64,000 nucleotides of DNA from JBBKWU01 sp037969035 (GCA_037969035.1 JBBKWU010000016.1:1-64000); one strand, 5' to 3'. Positions 54,278 through 63,531 are shown, counted from the stretch's first letter. Program-made: numbers and translations. The notes: generated from the sequence alone by a model not told the origin.

Positions 54278-55141
54278 TTATAGCCCGAGCGTTTGCCTTA
54301 TATGCTGTAAAAGCAATGCGGCATCATGACGATCTTGATCAACGGGGGCTTTGTTGATGTAGTCCTCTAGGGCTTCCATCGCGAGTTCCGCCTTGCCTGT
54401 GCGGGCATAAAGAACACCAGCATCGAGCTTTAAGCGATATTCATGCGGAGCAATCAGCAACAGCAACAGCACCGTTTCCAATGCGCCTTGGTAATCTTCC
54501 ATCTCGATCTGGCGGATTTTAATGTTGTTTTGCAGTCGTAATAATATGTCACGGTTATTGGCGGCTTCGTAATAGCTGGTTGATAACTCAGCCTGCGGCC
54601 CCAACGCTTTTTTCAAAAGCTTGCGCAAATCTTGCGCTTGCATGATTTTACAGCCCTCAAACGGATCAAAAATCAAACGCTGCCCGTCCATCTCCATCCG
54701 CACCAGAAAATGCCCCGGCCAGTTAAGCCCCACAATGTTCCAATCACACGCAGAGGCCACGACGATGTAGAGTATCGAAAGCGTAATCGGCATGCCTTTG
54801 CGGCGATCAATCACACGAACGATATCGGCGTTTTCAAGGTCATCATAATTTTCGATATCGCCCTGATATTCATATTCGTAACAGAGGATTGTTTTCAATG
54901 CCGCAAGACGCGTTTCTGGGGAATCAATATCGCCCGCAGCGATCAAGCGCTTGTGCTCTTCGCCAACGGAGATGGCTAATTTCTTAATGTGATTTTTATA
55001 ACGGTCAAGCGAAAGGCCTTGGTGACGGACAGCAGACAGGTACAAAGCCCCTTCGTAGAGCGGGATGTCGTCAGCATCCATATGACCAAAGCCCTCGAGA
55101 TGCTCTATCAATATGTCTTTATCTGCCGCAAAGTTTGTCAT
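54278..55141 (-). CDS. SirB1-family protein (transglutaminase-like plus TPR)
   Basis: A 287-residue cytoplasmic protein of the SirB1 type. The transglutaminase-like core shows DRRKGMPITLSILYIVVASA, LNWPGHFLVRM and LIFDPFEGCKI. The catalytic Cys position of true transglutaminases is not obvious, as is common in this family. The C-terminal third has tetratricopeptide-like helices (YQGALETVLLLLLIAPHEYR, RTGKAELAMEALEDYINKAP). The role of the family is not established. Confidence 0.85.
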   Translation of the reverse strand: MTNFAADKDILIEHLEGFGHMDADDIPLYEGALYLSAVRHQGLSLDRYKNHIKKLAISVGEEHKRLIAAGDIDSPETRLAALKTILCYEYEYQGDIENYDDLENADIVRVIDRRKGMPITLSILYIVVASACDWNIVGLNWPGHFLVRMEMDGQRLIFDPFEGCKIMQAQDLRKLLKKALGPQAELSTSYYEAANNRDILLRLQNNIKIRQIEMEDYQGALETVLLLLLIAPHEYRLKLDAGVLYARTGKAELAMEALEDYINKAPVDQDRHDAALLLQHIRQTLGL

Positions 55142-55181
55142 GGATATGTGGTGATGCCTTTTTTATGACGGTTCTAACTTA

Positions 55182-55985
55182 TTAATCCCACTCGGGGTAA
55201 GGCTTTAGCGGAACAGGCTGTAGCTGCTCTGATTCAACCTGCCCTGAACTAGACCCTGTATAATATGTGTCTGTCGGATAGGCAGAATCAGCGGGTGGTG
55301 GTTCATAGGCTGGTGCCGTAACTGCGGGGCGGTAATTTCCTGTGTTCACGTCATTTGAAGGCGCAGAAGACATCGATGAAGATTGTCCTGCGTCATAGAA
55401 ACCGCCGATGTCTTCGCCGCTCATCTTCACGTAGCTGATCACTTGCTTCACATGCGGAACGGTACGCGCCGTTTCAATCACTTTGTTAAGCTCTACTTGA
55501 TTTTGCGCAACACCCATCAAATAAACTGTGCCTTGCACGGTATCGATGGAATAATTGATCGATTGCACTTCGCGATCAAACGTCAGACCTGCACGCAGAC
55601 GCGTTGTAATCCATTGGTCGCGAACATATCCAGGGAAGCCATCACTTTTGGCAACGCGAATTTCGTTGATCACCTGACGCACGCCCTCGACTTGCCATGC
55701 AAGACGAACGGCCTCAACGCGATGATCTGGGTTTTGCACAACGCCCGTAATTAAAACGCGGCCTTGATCTACATTCAGGTTCAACTTAGAGAACGTGCTG
55801 ATATCATATCTAAACCACTGATCGCTTATCATTGCCTTGAGCTTTAAATCTTGCGCGGCTCCCGAAATACCACCTTCTTGTGCGGCAGCAATGCCGAGCG
55901 TTGCCCCTGCGCCCGCAACAATACCAACGGGTGAGCACGATGAAACCGCGAAAAGGCCGATCATCAAAAGCATTATATGTCGCAT
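55182..55985 (-). CDS. BON-domain outer-membrane lipoprotein
   Basis: A 267-residue lipoprotein with lipobox AVSSCS and two BON domains (LNLNVDQGRVLITGVVQNPD, YSIDTVQGTVYLMGVAQNQV). It resembles OsmY/DolP-like proteins that bind phospholipid and support outer-membrane integrity. The last 80 residues are a Ser/Pro/Tyr-rich low-complexity tail not usual for DolP. It sits beside yraN, and the DolP gene yraP neighbours yraN in enterobacteria, which supports the assignment. Confidence 0.85.
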   Translation of the reverse strand: MRHIMLLMIGLFAVSSCSPVGIVAGAGATLGIAAAQEGGISGAAQDLKLKAMISDQWFRYDISTFSKLNLNVDQGRVLITGVVQNPDHRVEAVRLAWQVEGVRQVINEIRVAKSDGFPGYVRDQWITTRLRAGLTFDREVQSINYSIDTVQGTVYLMGVAQNQVELNKVIETARTVPHVKQVISYVKMSGEDIGGFYDAGQSSSMSSAPSNDVNTGNYRPAVTAPAYEPPPADSAYPTDTYYTGSSSGQVESEQLQPVPLKPYPEWD

Positions 55986-56050
55986 GGTAAGTATCCTCTA
56001 GGCTATTGAACGTGGCGCGCAGAATCGCGCGGAAATAGAATCATTACGTA

Positions 56051-56443
56051 TTATGTAGCGGGTCGCCATGCATTGTCCAGATGACGAACGAAAAATGGTG
56101 GCGACATCGCAATAAAATCAAACCTCATCCCCAGCCCTTGCGCCGCAGGATGGCGGGATACATAATCTTGCGCGGCGCGTTCGATACGTGTTTTCATTTT
56201 GTGGGTAACTGCGGATAAGGCATCATCACCACTTTGTCGTGCCTTTACCTCAACAAACACAATCGCGTTTTTGTGGCGCGCGATAATATCAACCTCGCCA
56301 TAGCGGGTTTTGTAGCGTGTTTCTAAAATGCGGTAGCCCTTCGCACGCAAATACCACGCGGCAAGGCTTTCGGCGATAAGACCTGTTTGATGCGCGGTTC
56401 TTACTTTTGTGTGCTTGTTATGCTTATTGCTTGTTCTTTTCAT
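56051..56443 (-). CDS. yraN: YraN-family endonuclease-like protein (UPF0102)
   Basis: A 130-residue protein with a Holliday-junction-resolvase-like fold. The motif is complete: GLIAESLAAWYLRAKGYRIL, RYGEVDIIARHKNAIVFVEV and KARQS, with the Asp, Glu and Lys of the nuclease core. I take the start at 56443, where the ATG overlaps the end of rsmI by 20 bases. A longer frame would add 20 residues that only mirror rsmI coding sequence. The biological substrate of YraN is not settled. Confidence 0.9.
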   Translation of the reverse strand: MKRTSNKHNKHTKVRTAHQTGLIAESLAAWYLRAKGYRILETRYKTRYGEVDIIARHKNAIVFVEVKARQSGDDALSAVTHKMKTRIERAAQDYVSRHPAAQGLGMRFDFIAMSPPFFVRHLDNAWRPAT

Positions 56444-57284
56444 TGATATCCAGCGCCATTTGATAAAGAACGGATTTTGCCTCGCCTGTGATTTCAGCAA
56501 CAAAAGACGCCGCTTCTTTCACGCGCATGCTTTGCAGCGCTTTTTCAAGCTCCACCGCGAGGGCGGCTTCGTCATATTTACGCTCCGACGGTGGCGCGAT
56601 GACAATCACGATCTCACCTTTTGGTGGGCCAGCCTCACTATAATGTGCAACCAATTGTGACAACGGCGCCGTGCGGCTTTCCTCATACATTTTTGTGATT
56701 TCGCGCACAACGGCGGCGTTTCTGTCACCAAACACAGCCTGCATATCGGTTAATGTGGCCACCAAACGCGATGCACCTTCGTATGTGATGAGGGTCGATG
56801 GCACGTTCCGCCATTCCGTAAGAACGGTTTTACGCGCGGCTGATTTCGGTGGTAAAAAGCCGAGGAACGAGAATTTATCAGAGGGAAGCCCCGATAACTG
56901 CAACGCCGAAAGCACCGCATTTGCGCCCGGCAAGGTTGTCACCATCAATCCCAAATCCACGCAATCCCGCACGAGTTTATAGCCTGGATCGGAAATAAGC
57001 GGCATACCCGCATCACTCACCATCGCGATAGATTTCCCTGCTGTGATTGATTCGATAATTGCGGTGCGCTGACGGTCTTCGTTATGGTCATTATAAGATT
57101 GCAGCTTGTTTTTAAGGTTATGCGCATTAAATAGCTTGCCTGTAACGCGCGTATCTTCGCACAGCACTAGATCAACCTGTCCAAGGACATCAAGCGCGCG
57201 TAATGTTATATCGCGCAGGTTTCCAATAGGAGTTGCCACAAGATAAAGGCCAGAAGGTAAATCCATGTCTTTTATGTTTTTCAT
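56424..57284 (-). CDS. rsmI: 16S rRNA cytidine-1402 2'-O-methyltransferase
   Basis: A 286-residue SAM-dependent methyltransferase of the tetrapyrrole-methylase fold that modifies C1402 in the ribosomal P site. Motifs are PSGLYLVATPIGNLRDITLR, LCEDTRVTGKL, SDAGMPLISDPGYKLV, LPGANAVLSALQLSGLPSDK and FLGFLPPKSAARK. It overlaps yraN, the usual pair. An alternative start lies six codons in. It is divergent from the activator gene with 56 bases between. Confidence 0.95.
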   Translation of the reverse strand: MKNIKDMDLPSGLYLVATPIGNLRDITLRALDVLGQVDLVLCEDTRVTGKLFNAHNLKNKLQSYNDHNEDRQRTAIIESITAGKSIAMVSDAGMPLISDPGYKLVRDCVDLGLMVTTLPGANAVLSALQLSGLPSDKFSFLGFLPPKSAARKTVLTEWRNVPSTLITYEGASRLVATLTDMQAVFGDRNAAVVREITKMYEESRTAPLSQLVAHYSEAGPPKGEIVIVIAPPSERKYDEAALAVELEKALQSMRVKEAASFVAEITGEAKSVLYQMALDINEKNKQ

Positions 57285-57340
57285 TCTTTCTGAATAGGAC
57301 GTTATGTGCTAACAATGCAAGCGATAAAGGGAGTTATGCT

Positions 57341-58765
57341 ATGTTGAAAAAAATATTGTTTTTGTCAGTTATTGTTCTGGTCGGTGCATGTAATGCCACA
57401 GGATATTCCATGAACCCATGGACGAACACCACAGGTGGCGGTGCCGCAGCCGCCCCACCGAAGCCATTAACCGAAGGCACAGAAGCCGCCACAGCGCATG
57501 ACGCAAAATACAGCCATGTCATTACCGACCCGAACGCCGCCATGCAAAATGGTGAATTCGATGTCGCAGGACTTGAATTCACACCTGACGCACAGAACAA
57601 TCAAAACCCTTACGCACAGCAACAGCCCTATAACAACCAAATGATGGATGCCTCTGTGAAGCCTGTTAAAGTTGCGATTCTTGTTCCTCTGAGTGGCCCG
57701 AATAAGGATCTCGGGCAAGCACTTTTGCAAGCGTCACAAATGGCGATGTTCGACATGAACTTCCCTGCCTTTGAAATTATGCCCCGCGATACAGCCGCAG
57801 ACCCAGAAACAGCAAGAAAAGCCACAGAATCTGTGATTAATGACGGCGCGGAACTGATTCTCGGCCCTCTTTTTGCAGGCTCTGTGAGAGCCGCAAAACC
57901 AGTCGCCAGCCGCCACAACGTCAACATGATCGCGTTTTCAACCGATTGGAGCCTCGCAGGTGGCAACACCTACATCATGGGATTCCTACCGTTTGCACAG
58001 GTTCAACGCGTTTCTGAATACGCGGTAAGAAATAATCTCTCCCGCATCGGTATTTTGGCACCAAACACAGACTATGGTAACGCCGTGATTTCTGCTTATG
58101 GCTCGATGTCACAACGTGCGGGACTGCCTCGCCCTGAGATTGCGCGCTTCTCAGGTGACGATAACGCCATATCAGAAACCATCCGCCGCTTCACAAATTA
58201 CGACCAGCGCAGCGCCGCTGCCAAAGAAGGGCAAGTCATTCCCTTGCCATTTGATGCCATCTTAATGCCTGCGGGCGGCGATCAAGCACGCTCTATTTCT
58301 AACCTTCTGAGCCTTTATGATATGGATGCAAAATCCGTCAAACGCTTGGGCACAGGGCTTTGGGATGATACAGGACTCGCATCAGAAAAAAGCATGAACT
58401 ATTCTTGGTTTGCGGCACCATCGCCTGATCTGCGCAAAGATTTCGAAAGCCGCTTCCGTCAGCTTTACGGATACAGCGCACCGCGCCTTGCCACGCTCGC
58501 TTATGATGCGACAGCACTCGCAATTGTTCTGGCACGTAAAGGACAGCAAGAAGGCTTGTTACAGAACGCGTCATACGGACGCGCGTCTATCTTCTCACAC
58601 AACCAAATCTCAAACCCCAACGGGTTTTCTGGTGTTGACGGCATCTTCCGCTTCCGCCCAGACAGTCTTGTTGAGCGTGGGTTAGCTGTTTTGGAAATTC
58701 GTGACGGAAGTGCAAGAGTTATCGACCCTGCGCCGACAACATTCCAAAGAAGCAGTCATTATTAG
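57341..58765 (+). CDS. Penicillin-binding protein activator, LpoA-like lipoprotein
   Basis: A 474-residue outer-membrane lipoprotein. The ATG at 57341 gives a signal peptide with lipobox LVGAC; the frame continues upstream only across the rsmI promoter. A low-complexity linker rich in Asn/Gln/Pro/Ala precedes a periplasmic-binding-protein fold (VKVAILVPLSGPNKDLGQAL, GAELILGPLFAGSVRAAKPV, TLAYDATALAIVLA). LpoA-type proteins stimulate PBP1A from outside. AAGGGAG lies just upstream of the start. Confidence 0.88.
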   Translation: MLKKILFLSVIVLVGACNATGYSMNPWTNTTGGGAAAAPPKPLTEGTEAATAHDAKYSHVITDPNAAMQNGEFDVAGLEFTPDAQNNQNPYAQQQPYNNQMMDASVKPVKVAILVPLSGPNKDLGQALLQASQMAMFDMNFPAFEIMPRDTAADPETARKATESVINDGAELILGPLFAGSVRAAKPVASRHNVNMIAFSTDWSLAGGNTYIMGFLPFAQVQRVSEYAVRNNLSRIGILAPNTDYGNAVISAYGSMSQRAGLPRPEIARFSGDDNAISETIRRFTNYDQRSAAAKEGQVIPLPFDAILMPAGGDQARSISNLLSLYDMDAKSVKRLGTGLWDDTGLASEKSMNYSWFAAPSPDLRKDFESRFRQLYGYSAPRLATLAYDATALAIVLARKGQQEGLLQNASYGRASIFSHNQISNPNGFSGVDGIFRFRPDSLVERGLAVLEIRDGSARVIDPAPTTFQRSSHY

Positions 58766-58796
58766 AGAATTTAAAGGTTAAAAAGACCAATTAGAA

Positions 58797-58823
58797 AGCC
58801 ATCTCCATTGAGGTGGCTTTTTT
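58797..58823. terminator. Terminator between activator gene and RimK-like gene
   Basis: Stem AGCCATCTC/GAGGTGGCT with a four-base loop and a T run. Its right edge reaches the stop codon of the convergent RimK-like gene. Confidence 0.8.
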
Positions 58824-59781
58824 ATGATTTGCGTTTGAGGTCTTCGAACTTCACAGCCGTTGTGGTTTTGGCGTTTTTTGCGTCGAGACGTTTACGCATG
58901 GCATCGAAGATTGTTTTTGGCACGTTCACGCCTGAGGCTTGTTCTAGCCCTTTAAAACCAGGGAATGTATTGGCTTCGCAAATGGTGTAGCCGTCTTCTG
59001 TGAACAGCAAATCAATCCCTGCGACTTGGATATCCAAAACTTCGGCAGTTCTGATTGCGAGTTCTTTCGCGATATCATCAGGGATAAATTCTTGTACTGT
59101 GCCGCCTGTGCTGTAGTTGGCTTTGAAACCGCCATCACGTGCGCGGCGTTCCATCGAGGCAATCACTTCGCCCTCAACAACGAACAGACGAATATCGCGC
59201 CCTTTACTGGCGGCGACGAATTTTTGGAAGATAAGCTGGATATTCGGGTTTGTTTCACCGATCAATTCCATCAGATCGTTAAAGGCAGGGGCTGATTCAA
59301 TCAAGAAAACGCCACTACCGTTCGAGCCGAGCAATGTTTTAACAACCACGGGAAACCCAATTGTGTTTTCAATCAAATCAATATCAACGGGGAATTTTGC
59401 CAGCATTGTATCTGGTGTCGGCAGTTTGCTTTCTGCCAAAACTTGGTGGGTGTGCAGCTTGTCAGCAACGGTTTCGATTGTGCCTGCGGTATTGAAAATG
59501 TTCACGCCTAAGCGTTCTAGCTGGCGGATAATGGAGAGCGAGAAGTAGCTGCGGTCACCATGGTGCAAATAAGGGAAGCAGAAGTCAGGCAGCGCCATAG
59601 GGGCGCCATCCACGAGAATGGAATCACGGTCTTCCTGCGTCACCAGCAAATCAAACTGACCCGGCTTTATGACTTTTAAGTCTATATCCATCTTGACGGC
59701 TTCGGCCTGAAAGCGCCTGACTTCAAAGGCCAAATCGCTTGTAGACTCAATGTCACCGCCGTGAATTATCCAAACTTCCAT
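58822..59781 (-). CDS. RimK-family ATP-grasp ligase
   Basis: A 319-residue ATP-grasp enzyme joining an amino acid or glutamate to a carboxylate by way of an acyl phosphate. The fold is clear: FNTAGTIETVADKLHTHQVL, FPVVVKTLLGSNGSGVFLIE for ATP binding, GRDIRLFVVEGEVIASMERR, and the metal site VAGIDLLFTEDGYTICEANT. The residues are those of RimK (alpha-L-glutamate ligase) rather than glutathione synthetase. In related genomes gshB often lies in this block, so a role in glutathione-like synthesis should be considered. The substrate is unknown. Confidence 0.85.
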   Translation of the reverse strand: MEVWIIHGGDIESTSDLAFEVRRFQAEAVKMDIDLKVIKPGQFDLLVTQEDRDSILVDGAPMALPDFCFPYLHHGDRSYFSLSIIRQLERLGVNIFNTAGTIETVADKLHTHQVLAESKLPTPDTMLAKFPVDIDLIENTIGFPVVVKTLLGSNGSGVFLIESAPAFNDLMELIGETNPNIQLIFQKFVAASKGRDIRLFVVEGEVIASMERRARDGGFKANYSTGGTVQEFIPDDIAKELAIRTAEVLDIQVAGIDLLFTEDGYTICEANTFPGFKGLEQASGVNVPKTIFDAMRKRLDAKNAKTTTAVKFEDLKRKS

Positions 59782-59924
59782 CTAATGTACCATTTTACTC
59801 TTTAAGTTTTTCGCAAGTATTTCCTGCTTTTTAGCCTATTTCAGAGAACAGTAATACATAAATAATCTTTCGCGTCAAAATAACGCTTGAAATAAGCCCA
59901 CAAGATCTTAAAAATCACAGTGAT

Positions 59925-60479
59925 ATGAAAGCATTAAGATGTATAGCCAGTAACCTTACCCGCCTTGCTTTGCTCGCGTTTATCGTGATCCAGCTCGCGC
60001 CGGCATGGGTGAAAATTGACTATACAAAGACCGACTCACCCTGCCCGCTTCATGCGTTGCGCGCGAGTTACGACAATGCTGTACCGATGATGAGCGAAGC
60101 CGAACAAACGGCGTTCTTCATAAAGACAGGGCATCAGCCATACGATCCAGACATGATCTGCCTGCCTGATATGTTTGCGACAAACGCACCAGATCATGCA
60201 CAAAGCGGAATCGCCACAAATCATACTGGACACGAAGGCCATGCGCATCACGACCATGGCGATAACGAGGGCAATAATGAGGACAACAAACAAAACGCGG
60301 CATGGTATTGCCCGTATTGCTCGGTACGGGAAACAAGCTTTATTCCTGTTGTTGCGCTTTATATCTCCGCGCCACACGAGACATCATTAGATGTCACAGT
60401 CGTTGCCCAACGTGGCACGACAGAACAAAGTGCCGTCTTTACGGCGTATCAATCCCGCGCGCCACCTGCTTTTTCCTGA
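59925..60479 (+). CDS. DUF2946-like exported protein with His/Asp-rich stretch
   Basis: A 184-residue protein with an N-terminal signal or anchor (LTRLALLAFIVIQLAPAWV), a possible metal-binding stretch (HTGHEGHAHHDHGDNEG), the pair CPYCSV, a second hydrophobic segment and a closing SRAPPA. This plan fits DUF2946 proteins, often found beside copper or TonB transport genes. It lies 47 bases before an outer-membrane barrel gene, probably in one operon. Metal binding is inferred from the histidines and cysteines. Confidence 0.7.
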   Translation: MKALRCIASNLTRLALLAFIVIQLAPAWVKIDYTKTDSPCPLHALRASYDNAVPMMSEAEQTAFFIKTGHQPYDPDMICLPDMFATNAPDHAQSGIATNHTGHEGHAHHDHGDNEGNNEDNKQNAAWYCPYCSVRETSFIPVVALYISAPHETSLDVTVVAQRGTTEQSAVFTAYQSRAPPAFS

Positions 60480-60526
60480 AACTAAAAATACATTTATTCA
60501 ATAATTTTTATTTTAGGAGAACAGTT

Positions 60527-61639
60527 ATGTTCAAAACACTTCTTATGGCTGGTGCAACTAGCCTCGTACTATTCTCATCTGCCGCAATGGCCGATGACAA
60601 TCACGGTTTTAACGTCACAAAAGAAGGTGCTGAGACTTCAAGCAGCGCCAACGATCATGCGCCCCTCGGCGTTATGGGTGACCACACACACAACAAAGGC
60701 GAGTATATGTTTTCATACCGCTACCACCATATGGATATGGGCGGCAACCGCATCGGCACCAACGATGTTTCTGCGCAAACCATTGCCACAACCATCCCGA
60801 ACCGATTTGCAGGCACAGCAGGTCAACCGCCAACATTACGCATTGTTCCCGATGAAATGACCATGGATATGCACATGATCGGCGGTATGTATGCACCGAC
60901 AGATTGGCTTACGCTTATGGTGATGGGCATGTGGATGGAAAAAGATATGGATCTGACAACGTTCCAAGGCGGCGCAGGTACAACCGTTCGTGGCACATTC
61001 AATACAAAGTCCAATGGTTGGGGTGACACAAAGTTCGGTGGATTATTCCGCTTATATGATGAAGGGGGGCAAAAAGTTCACTTAAACGCCGCTATTTCTG
61101 TTCCGACAGGTTCGATCAAGGAAAAGGCAACAGTGCTCGCGCCAAACGGCATGACACCGACGCTACGACTTCCTTACGGCATGCAGCTCGGTACAGGAAC
61201 GTATGATTTACACCCTGGCATCACCTATAACGGCTTTCACGATCAATGGTCGTGGGGCGCGCAGTATAGCGGCGAAATCCGTCTGGAAGATGAAAACAGC
61301 CAAGACTACCGTTGGGGCGACAAGCACAGCCTATCCGCGTGGGGTGCGTACGAATGGGCACAATGGATCAGCACTTCCGCCCGTGTGAATGCATGGACAC
61401 AAGACGACATTCACGGCATTGACCCTAATATCGTTGCCCCCGTGCAAACAGCCGATCCCGATAATTACGGCGGGGAAGTTGTTGAGGCTTCGTTCGGTGT
61501 GAACTTGATTGGCTTAAACGGCGCATTAACAGATCACCGTTTGGGGTTTGAGGTTTCTGTACCTGTGTATCAAGATCTGAACGGCCCACAGATGGAGCGT
61601 GATTGGTCAATCATGGTTGGTTGGCAAAAAGCGTTTTAA
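60527..61639 (+). CDS. Outer-membrane beta-barrel (transporter/MetA-pathway-like family)
   Basis: A 370-residue outer-membrane protein with a signal peptide ending SAAMA and a start fixed by AGGAGA eight bases upstream. The mature protein opens with GVMGDHTHNKGEYMFSYRYH, is rich in Met and His (MTMDMHMIGGMYAP, MVMGMWMEKDMDL), then alternates amphipathic strands up to a final aromatic residue (GWQKAF), the barrel-assembly signal. It resembles the Phenol_MetA_deg/alpha-amylase-like barrel family. Met/His richness and the partner gene suggest copper or another soft metal (inference). Confidence 0.78.
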   Translation: MFKTLLMAGATSLVLFSSAAMADDNHGFNVTKEGAETSSSANDHAPLGVMGDHTHNKGEYMFSYRYHHMDMGGNRIGTNDVSAQTIATTIPNRFAGTAGQPPTLRIVPDEMTMDMHMIGGMYAPTDWLTLMVMGMWMEKDMDLTTFQGGAGTTVRGTFNTKSNGWGDTKFGGLFRLYDEGGQKVHLNAAISVPTGSIKEKATVLAPNGMTPTLRLPYGMQLGTGTYDLHPGITYNGFHDQWSWGAQYSGEIRLEDENSQDYRWGDKHSLSAWGAYEWAQWISTSARVNAWTQDDIHGIDPNIVAPVQTADPDNYGGEVVEASFGVNLIGLNGALTDHRLGFEVSVPVYQDLNGPQMERDWSIMVGWQKAF

Positions 61640-61680
61640 GGCGTGTATAAAATGCCCTAGCTGATTTTTTTAGGAATTGT

Positions 61681-61718
61681 AAAAGCGACAGTGTTTATCA
61701 TTGCCGCTTTTATTTTTA
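61681..61718 (+). terminator. Probable terminator of the barrel operon
   Basis: Stem AAAAGCG/CGCTTTT with a partly paired interior, followed by a T-rich stretch, 41 bases after the stop. Confidence 0.55.
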
Positions 61719-61724
61719 TGGGGT

Positions 61725-62129
61725 TTAGCGAAATAAATGCCCGAACGGTGAGACGCTGCGAATATAAAATTCGGTGCCGCGCTGTTCAATTTCATCAAAC
61801 TGCTCGTCCGTTATTTGTGGAGGCTGGCCGTTCTCGACATTTGCGGCCGCTTGATTGGCGATAAGCGTCAGTTCGTGATGTAGGCGCTTCTCTTTTTTAT
61901 CTTCACCGCACATTGTATATAGAGTTCGGCGCTGCGCATCATCAATAATGCCCTGCTCTCGCATCTCATTAAAGATAGCAACGAAACTTCCTGCGAGTGC
62001 ATCGCCCCCTTCATTCAGAAGCTGGTCATCATAATAAGCGGCAATCTTTCGTGCATAATCATAAGGGCCGTTTGGTGCCCCCATCAATCCTGTAACAAGT
62101 GTGGCATCGAGTTTTAATTTTTTACTCAT
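61725..62129 (-). CDS. Hypothetical cytoplasmic protein
   Basis: A 134-residue helical, acidic protein without signal peptide or recognised domain. The start is set by GGAAGGA seven bases before the ATG; an upstream ATG has no such site. Segments such as YARKIAAYYDDQLLNEGGDA and FDEIEQRGTEFYIRSVSPFG show nothing catalytic. It is divergent from the TetR gene with about 160 AT-rich bases between, so the regulator might control it (inference from position only). Confidence 0.6.
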   Translation of the reverse strand: MSKKLKLDATLVTGLMGAPNGPYDYARKIAAYYDDQLLNEGGDALAGSFVAIFNEMREQGIIDDAQRRTLYTMCGEDKKEKRLHHELTLIANQAAANVENGQPPQITDEQFDEIEQRGTEFYIRSVSPFGHLFR

Positions 62130-62286
62130 GGCAAATCCTTCCCTGTAAATGCTTTGCGCCATATGAACATATTTTTTTCACTCTAAGCAAAAAAATAATG
62201 ACATAAGGCTTGATTTTTTCTGGAAACAACTTTAAAACGGCACGTATCGTTAAAAACCAATAATTAAAAAAGTAAGGAGTACGCAA

Positions 62287-62913
62287 ATGGCGGCTGAATT
62301 AGACGTACAGAACGAAATCGATACGCAAGAAACCGAATTTGAATTTAAAGCAGGACGTCCACGTTCCGAAAAATCACGCAAAGCGATTTTGGATGCGACG
62401 CGCCGCTTGATGACGCACTCATCACTGGGTGATTTGTCCATCGAAGCGATTGCGAAAAAAGCAAAAGTCGGCAAAACAACAATTTACCGTTGGTGGCCAA
62501 ACAAGGCATCTGTTGCCATGGAAGCGTTCTTGGAGCAACCAGGCGTGCAGAACATTATGCCGACATCTGCGACACCTTCGGAAACAATTAAAAAGCAAAT
62601 TGAAAACCTGATCCGTCAATTGCGCGGCCAAAACGGACGCATCATTGCAGGCATCATCGCAGAAAGCCAAAGCGATCCAAGCGTACTGGATTTGATCTAC
62701 GACAAGTTTTTGAAAGATCGTGTGGGCACACTTTACACGCAATTCGAAAAAGGCCAGCAAAGTGGCGAGTTCAACAAAGAGCTTGATTCCGACATTGCCA
62801 TCGACATGATGATGGGCCCGCTTTTCTTGCGCGTATTAAGTGGTGAAGACGCATTGGATAACAGCTTTGCCGAGCGTTACCCAACACAAGCCTTGTTTAT
62901 GCTCAAAGCCTAA
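62287..62913 (+). CDS. TetR/AcrR-family transcriptional regulator
   Basis: A 208-residue repressor-type protein. The DNA-binding helix-turn-helix is SIEAIAKKAKVGKTTIYRWW after RPRSEKSRKAILDATRRLM. The C-terminal domain (LRGQNGRIIAGIIAESQSDP, KEL DSDIAIDMMMGPLFLR) is of the TetR_C type with an unknown ligand. GTAAGGAG precedes the start. It is divergent from the small gene at 61725 and ends at its own terminator. Confidence 0.92.
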   Translation: MAAELDVQNEIDTQETEFEFKAGRPRSEKSRKAILDATRRLMTHSSLGDLSIEAIAKKAKVGKTTIYRWWPNKASVAMEAFLEQPGVQNIMPTSATPSETIKKQIENLIRQLRGQNGRIIAGIIAESQSDPSVLDLIYDKFLKDRVGTLYTQFEKGQQSGEFNKELDSDIAIDMMMGPLFLRVLSGEDALDNSFAERYPTQALFMLKA

Positions 62914-62942
62914 GCAACGCACCACAAGCACAGAATACATGA

Positions 62943-62973
62943 AAGCCGCCTCAATTATGGGCGGCTTTTTTGT
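62943..62973 (+). terminator. Terminator of the TetR gene
   Basis: Stem AAGCCGCC/GGCGGCTT with an eight- to nine-base loop and a run of T residues, 30 bases after the stop. Confidence 0.85.
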
Positions 62974-63010
62974 TTGTGCGTATCTCGTTCGCAATGACGT
63001 AAATATGAGT

Positions 63011-63466
63011 TTACCAGCTTCCTGTATTATCCATGCTTGCCCATGGCTCTTGCGGCTCAAGACTTGCGCCTTTTTGCAGCAGCTCGATCGAGATACCATC
63101 GGGGCTTTTTACGAACGCCATATGACCGTCACGCGGCGGACGGTTAATCGTAACGCCTGCATCCATTAATTTTTGGCACGTCTCATAAATGTTATCAACG
63201 CGATATGCGAGATGCCCGAAATTGCGGCCACCTTTGTAGTCTTCTGCTTCCTCGCCATCTGTTGGCCAGTTATAGGTGAGCTCGAGCAGCGGTGATTTAC
63301 TATCACTCGCGCGCGCTTCATCGTCATTGGCGGCTAGAAAAACGAGGGTAAAGCGCCCTTTTTCATTTTCCATGCGGCGCGTTTCAACCATGCCCATTTT
63401 GTTACAGAAAAAATCGAGAGACTCATCAATATCTGTCACGCGCACCATTGTGTGTAAATATTCCAT
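63011..63466 (-). CDS. gloA: VOC-family protein, glyoxalase I-like
   Basis: A 151-residue metalloenzyme of the vicinal oxygen chelate fold, probably lactoylglutathione lyase. It has two repeated halves: EYLHTMVRVTDIDESLDFFC with LLELTYNW, and NFGHLAYRVDNIYETCQKLM with SPDGISIELLQKG. His (LHTMVRV), Glu (LLELTYNW), His (GHLAYRV) and Glu (ISIELLQ) are the expected metal ligands. The start is fixed by AAGGAGAG ahead of this ATG; an upstream frame adds 26 residues without support. It is divergent from the MscS-like gene. Confidence 0.88.
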   Translation of the reverse strand: MEYLHTMVRVTDIDESLDFFCNKMGMVETRRMENEKGRFTLVFLAANDDEARASDSKSPLLELTYNWPTDGEEAEDYKGGRNFGHLAYRVDNIYETCQKLMDAGVTINRPPRDGHMAFVKSPDGISIELLQKGASLEPQEPWASMDNTGSW

Positions 63467-63531
63467 ACTTAAATCTCTCCTTTTTTGAAATAGCCATTTA
63501 TAATCATTGTCTAATGGATTAGGATACGAAG

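Noticed and set aside
62981..63000. Second copy of the GTCATTGCGAG-type repeat
   Set aside because: Only half of one inverted end is present, too little to annotate as an element.
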